From Enterovirga sp. (GTDB lineage Bacteria; Pseudomonadota; Alphaproteobacteria; Rhizobiales; Beijerinckiaceae): a DNA stretch of 64,000 bases. Positions 29,638-37,214 of this stretch are shown one piece after another. Every line of letters begins with the position of its first letter. Positions within the stretch are counted from its first letter, which is position 1. The translations under genes and the position numbers were made by a program. The notes below the pieces were generated by a model. That model saw only the letters and a list, made by a program, of their open reading frames with translations, was not told the origin of the DNA and made no database searches. The stretch covers positions 1-64,000 of the forward strand of contig NZ_JAQGKF010000009.1 of NCBI RefSeq assembly GCF_028290205.1, given 5' to 3'.

Positions 29638-29824
29638 GATCGACTCCCGCCGGCCCGGCCGACCCCGCCCTGAGGTCAGGGCTGAGGGCGCAACGCGCCG
29701 CGTCGGTGGTTGTCGCAAGCGGCCGTTAACGGACCATGCAGGCCCGACCGAAAACCGCGGCCGGCTTGAGCCCCGGGGCCGAACGCGCCGGCGCGCTGGG
29801 CGCCTCGGGTCGCGTCGGCCCGCA

Positions 29825-30763
29825 TCAGGCTCCCGCGCCGCCCTGGACCGGCCGAAGCAGCCGGCCCAGCATGCGCTCCTGCGCCGCCGCGATCCGCTGC
29901 AGCTTTGAGATCTCGAGCGGATGCAGGTTCAGGAGATGCGACACCCAGGCCGAGGCGGCGGTGTCGAGGGCCGTCGCGAGGTCGCCGGCCTGGGCGTTGA
30001 AGGCGGCCATCACAGCCACGCGGGCGGCGTGCGTGCCCTGAGTGCCGACCGTGTAGCGGCGGATCCAGTCCTCGCCCGTCCCTTTCGGCACCAGAGCGTC
30101 GATGACGCCCCGATCGTGGAACTCGGCCGCCGTGTAATCCTGACCCGACAGAAGGATCTTCTCCGCCTGGATCGGCCCCGCATGGCGCGACAGGATCGGC
30201 ACGGCCGAGATCGGGAAGTGGTTGTAGTTGACCTCCGGGTAGGTGAACGTGGCCTCTTCCTCCGCCACCATCACGTTGCAGCCGCGGGCGGAGTCGATGC
30301 CGCCGCCCATCACCCGGGCATGAACGTTGGACAGGGTGATGACCGAGCCATTCAGGCCGTTGCGGCTCATCAGGATCACGTCGGAGGCCACGCGGGCGTA
30401 GTGGGACAAGCCGGCGCGGTCGTTCCTCGCCAGGCAGTCGAGATAGAAGTCGAGGTCTCCCCCGAGCGAGTAGACCCGCCCCCTGCTGCGGACCGCCATG
30501 AACAGGATGGGCCGGTCGGGCTGGCGCTCCCACAGGGACCAGACCGCGAGTTGGACGTTGCGGATGCTCTCGATCAGGGACAGCGTCAGAACCGGCTTCG
30601 GCTCCGGTCGCATGGTGATCCAAAGGAGCTTGTGTTCGGGCTCATAGGCCAGGGACACCTGGGGCAGTTGCCCCGCCCGGCCCTCGATGGCCGCCACGAC
30701 CCCCCCGGCCGTCACCTCGGACAGGTGAGAGACATGCCCCTTTTTCACCGCCGCATCCAACAT
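29825..30763 (-). CDS. RpfF-like crotonase, candidate diffusible-signal-factor synthase
   Basis: A crotonase-fold protein of 312 residues. Compared with RpfF from Xanthomonas (from memory), the order of motifs matches: VYSLGGDLDFYLDCLARNDR aligns with VFNLGGDLxxFxxxIREGDR, RVMGGGIDSARGC with NALGGGFEAALSC, and ATFTYPEVNYNHFP with the LPEVLFDLFPG segment. RpfF uses two glutamates; the second is kept (YPEV), the first is aspartate here (GGGIDSA). RpfF makes cis-2-unsaturated fatty acid signals. The 5' gap is AT-rich with repeats; GAGG precedes the ATG. A plain enoyl-CoA hydratase-like enzyme is the alternative. No rpfC/rpfG neighbours, but a GGDEF-EAL gene follows. Confidence 0.7.
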   Translation of the reverse strand: MLDAAVKKGHVSHLSEVTAGGVVAAIEGRAGQLPQVSLAYEPEHKLLWITMRPEPKPVLTLSLIESIRNVQLAVWSLWERQPDRPILFMAVRSRGRVYSLGGDLDFYLDCLARNDRAGLSHYARVASDVILMSRNGLNGSVITLSNVHARVMGGGIDSARGCNVMVAEEEATFTYPEVNYNHFPISAVPILSRHAGPIQAEKILLSGQDYTAAEFHDRGVIDALVPKGTGEDWIRRYTVGTQGTHAARVAVMAAFNAQAGDLATALDTAASAWVSHLLNLHPLEISKLQRIAAAQERMLGRLLRPVQGGAGA

Positions 30764-30800
30764 GACCGCCTCACAGCCAACCTATGGCGAATGAAGCCGA

Positions 30801-30844
30801 CAGTTAACAAAATGTAAATCAAATCCCAGGAATTCAGTTAACAA
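30801..30844. repeat. Ten-base direct repeat CAGTTAACAA, regulatory candidate
   Basis: Two perfect copies (30801-30810 and 30835-30844), 34 bases apart, in an AT-rich block 40-80 bases upstream of the RpfF-like ATG. Each holds the palindrome GTTAAC. At the first copy TTAA-N7-TAAA resembles, with one mismatch, the TTAA-N7-TTAA consensus of the alphaproteobacterial regulator CtrA. Binding is untested inference. The rest of the 254-base gap up to the TctC-like gene is GC-rich and shows nothing further. Confidence 0.4.
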
Positions 30845-31017
30845 GTCGTGAACCGCCTCCGGGCGCGAAGGTGTCAGCCCGGAACACTGCACAGGCACGG
30901 TTTCGCCGAAGGATTTGCGCGGCTGCAGGCGGCCGCTCGCCGGCCGGCCGGGGTCGGCCGCCGCCTCCCGGCACGGGGCGAACGGGGGAGCGCCGGCCCT
31001 GGGTGCTCCGCTGGCCG

Positions 31018-31995
31018 TCAGGGCTGTTTGATGCCGGCCTTCTCGACAACCGGACCCCACTTCGCGAGTTCCGACCGGATAAACGCGCCGAACTCGCCCG
31101 CCGCGAGCGTGCTCGGCACCGCGCTGATCTGCTTCAGGCGGCTCTGCACGGTGGGGTCGGCCCCGACGGCCTTCAACTCGGCCACGAGCTTGTCGGCGAT
31201 GGGCGCCGGGAGATCGGCCGGCGCCACAAAGCCGAACCAGGTCAGGGCCTCGAAACCGGGCAGCGTTTCGGCGATGGCCGGCAGGTCCGGCAGGTCGTCG
31301 AGGCGCTGCTGCGAGCTGACGCCGATGCCCCGCACGGTGCCGGCCTTGACCTGGGCCACCGCGCTCGCGGCGTTGTCGCAGGCGACCTTCACGTGGCCGG
31401 CGATGACGTCCTGGATCACCTGGTTCGAGGACCGGTAGGCGACATGCGGCAGGCTCACCCCGGTCTGGCTCATCAGCAGCTCCATGCAGAGGTGGAGCGA
31501 GGTGCCGACGCCCGAGGTCGCGAAGCTTTCCTTGCCGGGATTGGCTTTCAGGTAGGCCACGAGTTCCGGCAGCGTCTTGGCCGGGATCGACGGATGCACC
31601 ACCAGCACGTTCGGCTGGGTGGCCATCAGGAACAGGGGCTTGAGGTCCTTCACCGGGTCGAACGGCATCTTCTCCTTGTACACATGCGGGTTGATGGCGA
31701 TCGTCACGGAGGCGACGCCGAGCCCGTAGCCGTCCGGAGCGGCGCGCGCGGTCGCGGCCACGCCCGTGTTGCCGCCGGCGCCAGTCCGGTTCTCGATCAG
31801 GAATTGCTGGCCGAGCCGGGCCGAAAGACCCTCCGCGAAGATGCGGCCGAGCGCATCGGCCGTTCCGCCCGCCGCGAACGGCACGAAGACGGTGACCGGC
31901 CGCACCGGGTAGGTCGGCGCCTGAGCGGCAGCCGGGCCGGTGAGCAGCCCGAGCAGAGAAGCCGCGGCGGCGGCAGCGAGCGGAAACCTGATCAC
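31018..31995 (-). CDS. Tripartite tricarboxylate transporter receptor (TctC/Bug family)
   Basis: A periplasmic binding protein of 325 residues with signal peptide (LAAAAAASLLGLLTGPAAAQA). It has the family loop YPVRPVTVFVPFAAGGTADALGR, GQQFLIENRTGAGGNTGVAA and PDGYGLGVAS. Such receptors bind carboxylates in the periplasm and pass them to TctAB permeases. No TctA or TctB is in the window, so it is an orphan receptor, as is common for this expanded family. Last gene of the minus-strand set receptor - ThDP enzyme - receptor. Start is GTG. Confidence 0.9.
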   Translation of the reverse strand: MIRFPLAAAAAASLLGLLTGPAAAQAPTYPVRPVTVFVPFAAGGTADALGRIFAEGLSARLGQQFLIENRTGAGGNTGVAATARAAPDGYGLGVASVTIAINPHVYKEKMPFDPVKDLKPLFLMATQPNVLVVHPSIPAKTLPELVAYLKANPGKESFATSGVGTSLHLCMELLMSQTGVSLPHVAYRSSNQVIQDVIAGHVKVACDNAASAVAQVKAGTVRGIGVSSQQRLDDLPDLPAIAETLPGFEALTWFGFVAPADLPAPIADKLVAELKAVGADPTVQSRLKQISAVPSTLAAGEFGAFIRSELAKWGPVVEKAGIKQP

Positions 31996-32050
31996 GGCGG
32001 CGTTTCTCCCTGGAGGTCCCGGCCTTTGCCGTTGGACCGTGTTGCGACCC

Positions 32051-33700
32051 TCAGCCCGCTCGGCGGATCACCGGCGCCGGCACCCGGTCCAGAACCACGT
32101 TGATGCAGGCCGGGCGCCCGCTCGCGAGCGCGCGCTCCAGCGCAGGCCCGAGATCCGCGGCCTCCGTGACGTGCTCGCCATGGCCGCCGAGCGCCTCCAC
32201 CACGCGGTCGTAGCGCGTGGGCAGAAGCTCGCAGCCATGTGCCCGGTCGGGCCCGTAGGTGCGGAGCTGGATCTGGTGCTCGGCATTCCAGGTCGCGTCG
32301 TTCCCGACCACCACCACCATGGGCAGCCCGTAGCGGATCGCCGTGTCGAACTCCGTCAGGTGGAAGCCGAAGGCGCCGTCGCCCATGACGGCGATCACCG
32401 GCGCGCCTGTGGCCGCCCGGGCCCCGGCCGCGAAGGGCACGCCGGCGCCGATCGAACCAGCCACGCCGTTGATCACGCGCAGGCCGTCGCGCCGGATCGT
32501 CTGCGGCCACTGGCCGATCTCGCCGCCGTCGCAGCACAGCACCGCGTCGGGCCGGCGCAGCAGCACGGAGGTGAGCGCGCGGCAAAGCTCGGCGGGATGC
32601 ACCCGGCCGGGCGCGCTCGGCCCCTGCGTGGCCCAGCTCTCCGGCCGGAACGACAAGGCGGCCGCGACCTCGTCGCACCAGCCGCCGTCGTCACGGATCT
32701 GCGCGCCCGCCGCCTCGATGATCGCTTCGGCGGACGGCAGGGCGTCGGCCTGCGCGGCCAGAACCAGCCGCTCCCCCTTCTCCCGCCGCACCCGGTCGAT
32801 CAGCCGCGGGTCGGGATCGATCACCGCGAAGCGGCAGCCGGGATCCACGAAGGGAGCCTCGCCGAACCGGATGGTGAAGTCGTGCGGCTTGCCGAGCAGC
32901 ACCACGAGGTCGGCCCGCTTCAGCACCTCCGCGAAGGCCCCAAGGCTCGGGTCGTTGATGCCGCGGGGGCTTTCCATGCCGACGGCCGGCAGGCCGGTGG
33001 ATCGGGTGAGGCGCGACAGCACGTCCCCGGCCGGAGCCTGACACAGGGTCGGCCCGGCCAGGATCAGCGGCCGTGCCGCGGCGTGGAGCAGGGCGAGAAG
33101 CGCCTGGAGGTCGGACCGGGCAAGGCCCCGCGGCTCAGGCGCGAAGGCGGCAGGATCGGGCCACAGCTCGGGCCTATCCGCGACTTCGGCCTCGAGCAGG
33201 TCGACCGGGAGGCTGAGATGCACCGGACCGGGCCTGCCCGACCGCGCGATGCGGACGGCCTTGGCGACCTCGTGGCCGAGCTCCTCGGCCGAGCCGGCCG
33301 TCCAGGACGCCTTGGTGACGGGCGCGGCCATCTCGGCCTGGCGCAGCTCCTGGAAGGCACCGCGACCGAGTTCCGTGAGCGGGGCGTGGCCGGACAGCAG
33401 GAGCACGGGCGATTCCGCTGCCTCCGCGGTCGGCAACGCCGCGACCGCGTTCGTGTGGCCGGCGCCCCCCGTCACCAGCGCCACGCCGCACTCGCCGCGC
33501 AGGCGCGCCCAGGCGTCCGCCATGTGCACCGCCGCGGCCTCGTGGCGCGTGTGGATCAGCCGGAGGCCGGTCCCGAGCGCCGCGTCGAAGACCGGCATGA
33601 TGTGGTTGCCGGACAGGGTGAACACCGTCCGGAGCCCGGCCCGGTCGAGCGCCCGCGCGAGCAGGTCGGCCCCCCTCAGGCGACCCCGAGATTCAGACAT
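32051..33700 (-). CDS. Thiamine-diphosphate enzyme, acetolactate-synthase-like
   Basis: 549 residues with the three-domain layout of the ALS/benzoylformate decarboxylase family. The catalytic glutamate is in TRHEAAAVHMADAWAR; the middle domain contains FAVIDPDPRLIDRVRR; the ThDP/Mg motif is MGDGAFGFHLTEFDTAIRYGLPMVVVVGND. The reaction could be decarboxylation of a 2-oxo acid or acyloin formation. Its place between two TctC-type receptor genes, divergent from the LysR regulator, suggests it acts on an imported carboxylate or its product. It is shorter than sulfoacetaldehyde acetyltransferase, and substrate specificity is not readable. Confidence 0.83.
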   Translation of the reverse strand: MSESRGRLRGADLLARALDRAGLRTVFTLSGNHIMPVFDAALGTGLRLIHTRHEAAAVHMADAWARLRGECGVALVTGGAGHTNAVAALPTAEAAESPVLLLSGHAPLTELGRGAFQELRQAEMAAPVTKASWTAGSAEELGHEVAKAVRIARSGRPGPVHLSLPVDLLEAEVADRPELWPDPAAFAPEPRGLARSDLQALLALLHAAARPLILAGPTLCQAPAGDVLSRLTRSTGLPAVGMESPRGINDPSLGAFAEVLKRADLVVLLGKPHDFTIRFGEAPFVDPGCRFAVIDPDPRLIDRVRREKGERLVLAAQADALPSAEAIIEAAGAQIRDDGGWCDEVAAALSFRPESWATQGPSAPGRVHPAELCRALTSVLLRRPDAVLCCDGGEIGQWPQTIRRDGLRVINGVAGSIGAGVPFAAGARAATGAPVIAVMGDGAFGFHLTEFDTAIRYGLPMVVVVGNDATWNAEHQIQLRTYGPDRAHGCELLPTRYDRVVEALGGHGEHVTEAADLGPALERALASGRPACINVVLDRVPAPVIRRAG

Positions 33701-33710
33701 GCCGGTCTCG

Positions 33711-34688
33711 CTATTCGGGCTGAAGCTTCGCGGCGCGGATCACCGTCGCCCATTTCTCGACCTGCGCCTTGAGGTGGCTCCGCAGGGCGGACGGTGTGAC
33801 GTCGGTCTCTGCCACCGGAACGGCGCCGAGTTCGGCGAGCCGGGCCTTGACGGTGCCGTCGCGCAGCGCGGCCCGCAGTGCCACATTCACGCGGTCGAGC
33901 ACGGGTTTCGGCGTGCCCTTGGGTGCGTACAGCCCGTGCCAGACGCTGGCGTCGAAGCCCGGCAGCCCCGCCTCCGTGCAGGGCCGCACGTCCGGCAGGG
34001 ACGCGACCTGGCTCTTGATGGTGGTGCAATAGCCCCGGATCGTCCCGGCCTTGATCTGATTGCCGGTGTTGGAGACCTGGTCGCACATCACATCGACCTG
34101 CCCGCCCATCAGGTCGGTGATGGCCGGGCCGGTGCCCTTGTAGGCGACCTCGGTCAGCTTGGTGTCGATCGCACTCATGAAGAGGAGCGCGCACAGATGC
34201 GAGCCGGAGCCGCGCCCGGCCTGGGCGAGGTTCACCTTGTCGCGATTGGCTTTGAGGTAGGCCACGAGCTCCGGCAGCGTCTTGGCCGGCAGAGCGTTCT
34301 TGGACACCACAGCCTGCGGCACATCCAGGATCAGGCCGATCGGCTCGAAGTCTTCGACGGGGTCGTAGGGGAGCGACTTGTACAGCGAGGGCGCGGTGGC
34401 GTGGCTGATGTTGTGGAGAAACAGCGTGTAGCCGTCCGGAGTCGCCCGGGCCGCCCGCGCCGCGCCGACCGTCCCGGATGCGCCGCCGAGGTTTTCGACC
34501 ACGACCGGCTGCTTCAGATCGGTGCTCATGGCCTGGCCGAGGATGCGGGTCACGACATCCGTCGGCCCCCCGGCCGCCCAGGGCACCACGATCGTGATCG
34601 GACGGCTCGGATAGTCCTGCGCCGAAGCCAGGGCGGCCCAGCTCATCGCCAGCCCGAAAACGGCGGTGCGTCTCAGCCAACCTCGCAC
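33711..34688 (-). CDS. Tripartite tricarboxylate transporter receptor (TctC/Bug family)
   Basis: 325 residues with a signal peptide (RRTAVFGLAMSWAALASAQ), the ligand-loop DYPSRPITIVVPWAAGGPTDVVTR, KQPVVVENLGGASGTVGAARAARATPDGY and LRSHLKAQVEKWATVIRAAKL. GGGGAGGACACG-type Shine-Dalgarno precedes the GTG start. Ten bases upstream of the ThDP enzyme gene, so co-transcribed. Divergent from lysR across 108 bases that contain a LysR-type palindrome. No permease partner in the window. A C4 or similar dicarboxylate ligand is inferred from the neighbouring operon. Confidence 0.9.
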   Translation of the reverse strand: MRGWLRRTAVFGLAMSWAALASAQDYPSRPITIVVPWAAGGPTDVVTRILGQAMSTDLKQPVVVENLGGASGTVGAARAARATPDGYTLFLHNISHATAPSLYKSLPYDPVEDFEPIGLILDVPQAVVSKNALPAKTLPELVAYLKANRDKVNLAQAGRGSGSHLCALLFMSAIDTKLTEVAYKGTGPAITDLMGGQVDVMCDQVSNTGNQIKAGTIRGYCTTIKSQVASLPDVRPCTEAGLPGFDASVWHGLYAPKGTPKPVLDRVNVALRAALRDGTVKARLAELGAVPVAETDVTPSALRSHLKAQVEKWATVIRAAKLQPE

Positions 34689-34759
34689 GGTCGTGTCCTC
34701 CCCGGTCCTCTTTGGAACCGAACTAAGCCGAAGCCGGACTTGAACGAAAGCGAAATATG

Positions 34760-34776
34760 CTCAATCTCGACTTGAG
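34760..34776. promoter_or_regulatory. LysR-type operator palindrome in the lysR/tctC divergent region
   Basis: Perfect inverted repeat CTCAA-N7-TTGAG, 20 bases before the lysR GTG and about 70 bases before the receptor gene. LysR regulators bind such interrupted dyads in the divergent promoter they control. Regulation of both lysR and the receptor - ThDP enzyme - receptor set is inference. CTCAATC recurs (reverse strand) downstream of lysR. Confidence 0.5.
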
Positions 34777-34796
34777 ACATTCCGGAGTTCCTCTCG

Positions 34797-35735
34797 GTGT
34801 CCATCCGCGATTTGCGCACCTTTCTGGCCATCGCCGAAGGCGGCTCCTTCGCGGTGGCGGCCCGTGCCGTCCGCCGCACGCAATCGGCCGTGACCGTGCA
34901 GATGCGGGCGCTCGAGGAAGAGGTCGGCGCCACCCTGTTCGACCGCAGCCGGCGCCCTCCCCTGCTGAACGAGGCCGGCCGCGCGCTCGTGCCCCGGGCT
35001 CGGGAGGCGGTAGAAGCCTATGACCGGCTGTTCCAGCCGGCCGGCGAGCGCCTCGTCGAGGGCCACTTGCGGCTCGGCGCGGTGCCGAGCGTGGTCACGG
35101 GCGTGCTGCCGCGCGCTCTGGTGGCGCTGCGGGAGCGTTATCCTGGTCTCCACGTGGAGCTCGCGATGGGCCCGTCGAAGGAGCTGGTCGAGCGCCTGGA
35201 GCGCGGCCTCCTGGACGCCGCCATCGTCAGCGACCTTCTGGAAGGCGGCGCCGGCCTGACCTGGTCCCCCTTCGCCCGCGAGCCGCTCGTGCTGATCGCG
35301 CCGGCCGACGCCCCGGCCCGCAAGCCCGAGGAGCTGATCGCGAGCTATCCCTTTATCCGCTACACGCGTCAGGCCTGGGTCGGGCAGACCATCGATCGTT
35401 TGCTGAAGCGACGCCGCCTGAAGCCGCGGGAAAGCATGACGCTCGACACGCTCGAAGCCGTGACGACCATGGTGCGGCACGGGCTCGGCGTCTCGATCGT
35501 GCCGCTGCGCTCCAGTGGCGACGCGCCAGGGCCCGCCATCCGGGCCGTGCACTTCCCCGGTGCGCCGACCTGGCGCACGCTGGGCCTCGTGCACCAGCCC
35601 AGCCATCCCAAGGCCACGCTGGCAGAGGTGCTGCTCACCGCGCTCAAGGCGGCGGAGGACCCGGCCAAGCCGGTCGCCCCCCCTGGGCGCCAGCCGCGCA
35701 GCCCGAAACGCGCCCGGCCGGTGCCAGCAACCTGA
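34797..35735 (+). CDS. LysR-family transcriptional regulator
   Basis: 312 residues from GTG 34797 (GGAG 11 bases upstream). N-terminal winged helix-turn-helix IRDLRTFLAIAEGGSFAVAARAVRRTQSAVTVQMRALEEEVGATLFDR, then the periplasmic-binding-like effector domain (LRLGAVPSVVTGVLPRAL; MVRHGLGVSIVPL). A Pro/Arg-rich tail of about 25 residues follows the domain. It lies between the divergent receptor/ThDP genes and the co-directional sdh-fum-like operon, with dyads at both ends. So it probably senses the substrate or an intermediate and controls both. The effector is not known. Confidence 0.93.
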   Translation: MSIRDLRTFLAIAEGGSFAVAARAVRRTQSAVTVQMRALEEEVGATLFDRSRRPPLLNEAGRALVPRAREAVEAYDRLFQPAGERLVEGHLRLGAVPSVVTGVLPRALVALRERYPGLHVELAMGPSKELVERLERGLLDAAIVSDLLEGGAGLTWSPFAREPLVLIAPADAPARKPEELIASYPFIRYTRQAWVGQTIDRLLKRRRLKPRESMTLDTLEAVTTMVRHGLGVSIVPLRSSGDAPGPAIRAVHFPGAPTWRTLGLVHQPSHPKATLAEVLLTALKAAEDPAKPVAPPGRQPRSPKRARPVPAT

Positions 35736-35739
35736 AAGA

Positions 35740-35759
35740 AATCGAATTCTCGATTGAGA
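35740..35759. promoter_or_regulatory. Overlapping palindromes upstream of the sdh-fum-like operon
   Basis: Two dyads overlap here: AATCGA-N4-TCGATT (35740-35755) and TCTC-N4-GAGA (35748-35759). They sit right after the lysR stop and 45-64 bases before the iron-sulfur subunit ATG, in an AT-rich stretch. The reverse strand reads CTCAATCG, sharing CTCAATC with the dyad upstream of lysR. The following run of T residues (TTCGTTTTTTC) could alternatively make this a weak terminator for lysR. Operator is the preferred reading. Confidence 0.4.
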
Positions 35760-35803
35760 GATATTCGTTTTTTCATAAGAAGAGCGGGTGCTATGGACGC
35801 GCC

Positions 35804-36538
35804 ATGACCCCTTCCGGCAAACCCGATCTCTCGGTCTCGATCTGGCGCGGCGGCGCGGACGGCGCCTACCGGACCTACTCGGTCCCGAGCCGCGACAGCC
35901 AGACGGTGCTCGACGTCGTCACCTACGTGCAGCGCCACCTCGACCCGACCCTGTCCTACCGCTTCGCCTGCCGGGTTGGCATGTGCGGCTCCTGCGCCAT
36001 GACCGTGAACGGCCGTCCGCGCTGGACCTGCCGGACGCATGTGAGCCGGGTCGCCAAGGGCGACAAGCTGACGGTCGGGCCGCTCGAGAACCTGCCGGTC
36101 GTGAAGGACCTCGCCACCGACATGCGGCCGTTCTTCGAGAAGTGGCAGGACGCAAAGGGCGTCTTCGAGCCGTCCAAGACCCGCGACGACGCGATCGAGC
36201 CGATCCGGCCGGACACACGCCAGCGCCAGCTCGCCGATGCCGGGGTCGAATGCATCAATTGCGGCGTCTGCTATGCGGCCTGCGACACGGTGAAGTGGAA
36301 CACCGACTATCTCGGCCCGGCGGCCCTGAACCGGGCCTGGACGCTGGCCAACGACGTCCGCGACGCCGGCCAGACGGAGCGGCTCCAGGCCGTGGCCTCG
36401 GGGGGCGGTTGCCATGCCTGCCATTCGCACCAATCCTGCCAGGAGCATTGCCCGCAGACGCTGAACCCGACCGCCTCCATCGCGGGTCTCAAGCGGCTGA
36501 CCGCGCTCGCCTACCTGCGCGGCGAGATCGAGGCATGA
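35804..36538 (+). CDS. Succinate dehydrogenase/fumarate reductase-like iron-sulfur subunit
   Basis: 244 residues. The N-terminal ferredoxin domain has CRVGMCGSCAMTVNG plus a later cysteine (WTCRTHV) for a [2Fe-2S] cluster. The C-terminal domain has CINCGVCYAAC ([4Fe-4S]) and CHACHSHQSCQEHCPQTLNP ([3Fe-4S] type). CINCGVCYAAC resembles fumarate reductase FrdB more than SdhB. An extra cysteine (CHAC) precedes the third cluster motif, and the residue after the second cluster is Asp not Pro. It passes electrons between the flavoprotein and membrane subunits. First gene of the operon; its stop overlaps the next start (ATGA). Confidence 0.9.
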   Translation: MTPSGKPDLSVSIWRGGADGAYRTYSVPSRDSQTVLDVVTYVQRHLDPTLSYRFACRVGMCGSCAMTVNGRPRWTCRTHVSRVAKGDKLTVGPLENLPVVKDLATDMRPFFEKWQDAKGVFEPSKTRDDAIEPIRPDTRQRQLADAGVECINCGVCYAACDTVKWNTDYLGPAALNRAWTLANDVRDAGQTERLQAVASGGGCHACHSHQSCQEHCPQTLNPTASIAGLKRLTALAYLRGEIEA

Positions 36539-36867
36539 ACGTCCGGCTCTATGTCTGGCAGCGCGGCACCGCGGCCCTGATGGCGCCGCTGGTGCTGGTC
36601 CATCTGGCGGTGATCTTCTACGCCACCCGGCAGGGCCTCACGGCCGCCGACATCCTCGGCCGCACGCGCGGCAGCATCACCTGGGGCCTGTTCTACGGCG
36701 TGTTCGTGCTGGCCGCCGCCATCCACGCCTCGATCGGGCTGCGCAACATCCTGGTGGAATGGGTGCCGGGGCTCCGCAGCCGGGCCGCAGCCCTGATCTC
36801 GACCGCCTTCGGGGCCGTGCTGGTCGCGCTCGGCGCCCGGGCCGTCGCCGCCGTGGTGCTCGGATGA
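36535..36867 (+). CDS. Small membrane anchor subunit of the Sdh/Frd-like complex
   Basis: 110 residues from the ATG of an ATGA overlap; hidden inside a longer track ORF. Three hydrophobic helices: GTAALMAPLVLVHLAVIFYA, WGLFYGVFVLAAAIHASIGL and SRAAALISTAFGAVLVALGARAVAAVVL. Histidines in LVHLAVI and AAIHASIGLRN are placed like heme or quinone-site residues of Sdh/Frd anchors. It is probably one of two anchors binding quinone. The gene order iron-sulfur - anchor - anchor - flavoprotein is the reverse of the common sdhCDAB order. Confidence 0.78.
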   Translation: MNVRLYVWQRGTAALMAPLVLVHLAVIFYATRQGLTAADILGRTRGSITWGLFYGVFVLAAAIHASIGLRNILVEWVPGLRSRAAALISTAFGAVLVALGARAVAAVVLG

Positions 36868-37214
36868 GCGTCGGCGCCCTCTCCCGCCGGCGCAATGCGC
36901 TCTGGTACGCGGCCCTGGTGCATCGCCTGTCCGGGCTCGGCCTCGCGGTGTTTCTGCCGCTGCATTTCCTGACGCTCGCCCTTGCGGTCGAGGATGGCGC
37001 CCGGCTCGACGGCTTTTTCCGCTTCGCCGACATGCCGGCCGTGAAGCTCGGCGAGACCGGGCTCGTGTTCCTGCTGGCTGTCCATTTCCTGGGCGGGCTC
37101 CGGATCCTCTTCGTCGAGAACTTCACCTGGCGCGGCAATCAGGCGAAGCTCGCCAGCGCGGCCGGCGGCCTCGCCATGCTCCTGGCCTTCGTGTTCCTGA
37201 TCAGGGTGCTGTGA
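36864..37214 (+). CDS. Cytochrome b556-like anchor subunit (SdhC-like)
   Basis: 116 residues, ATGA overlap with the preceding gene and GTGA overlap with the next. The signature LVHRLSGLGLAVFLPLHFLTLAL is the SdhC motif H-R-x-S-G, and VHFLGGLRILFVEN supplies a second conserved histidine. Three membrane helices are predicted. Together with the preceding small subunit it would bind heme b and quinone, linking the complex to the respiratory chain. That makes the operon a membrane-bound dehydrogenase, not a soluble oxidase. Confidence 0.83.
   Translation: MSVGALSRRRNALWYAALVHRLSGLGLAVFLPLHFLTLALAVEDGARLDGFFRFADMPAVKLGETGLVFLLAVHFLGGLRILFVENFTWRGNQAKLASAAGGLAMLLAFVFLIRVL

Noticed and set aside
30782-31060. 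A 92-residue minus-strand ORF in the gap upstream of the RpfF-like gene
   Set aside because: It lacks coding bias, overlaps the repeat-bearing AT-rich region and encodes no recognisable structure.
32051-33700. Sulfoacetaldehyde acetyltransferase or sulfopyruvate decarboxylase as the identity of the ThDP enzyme
   Set aside because: The length and the lack of motifs I could tie to those enzymes do not support it. Only the general ALS-like family is claimed.
35740-35780. Rho-independent terminator after lysR
   Set aside because: The dyad AATCGA/TCGATT is AT-rich and the T-run begins about 12 bases after it, so a stable terminator hairpin is unlikely; an operator reading fits better.
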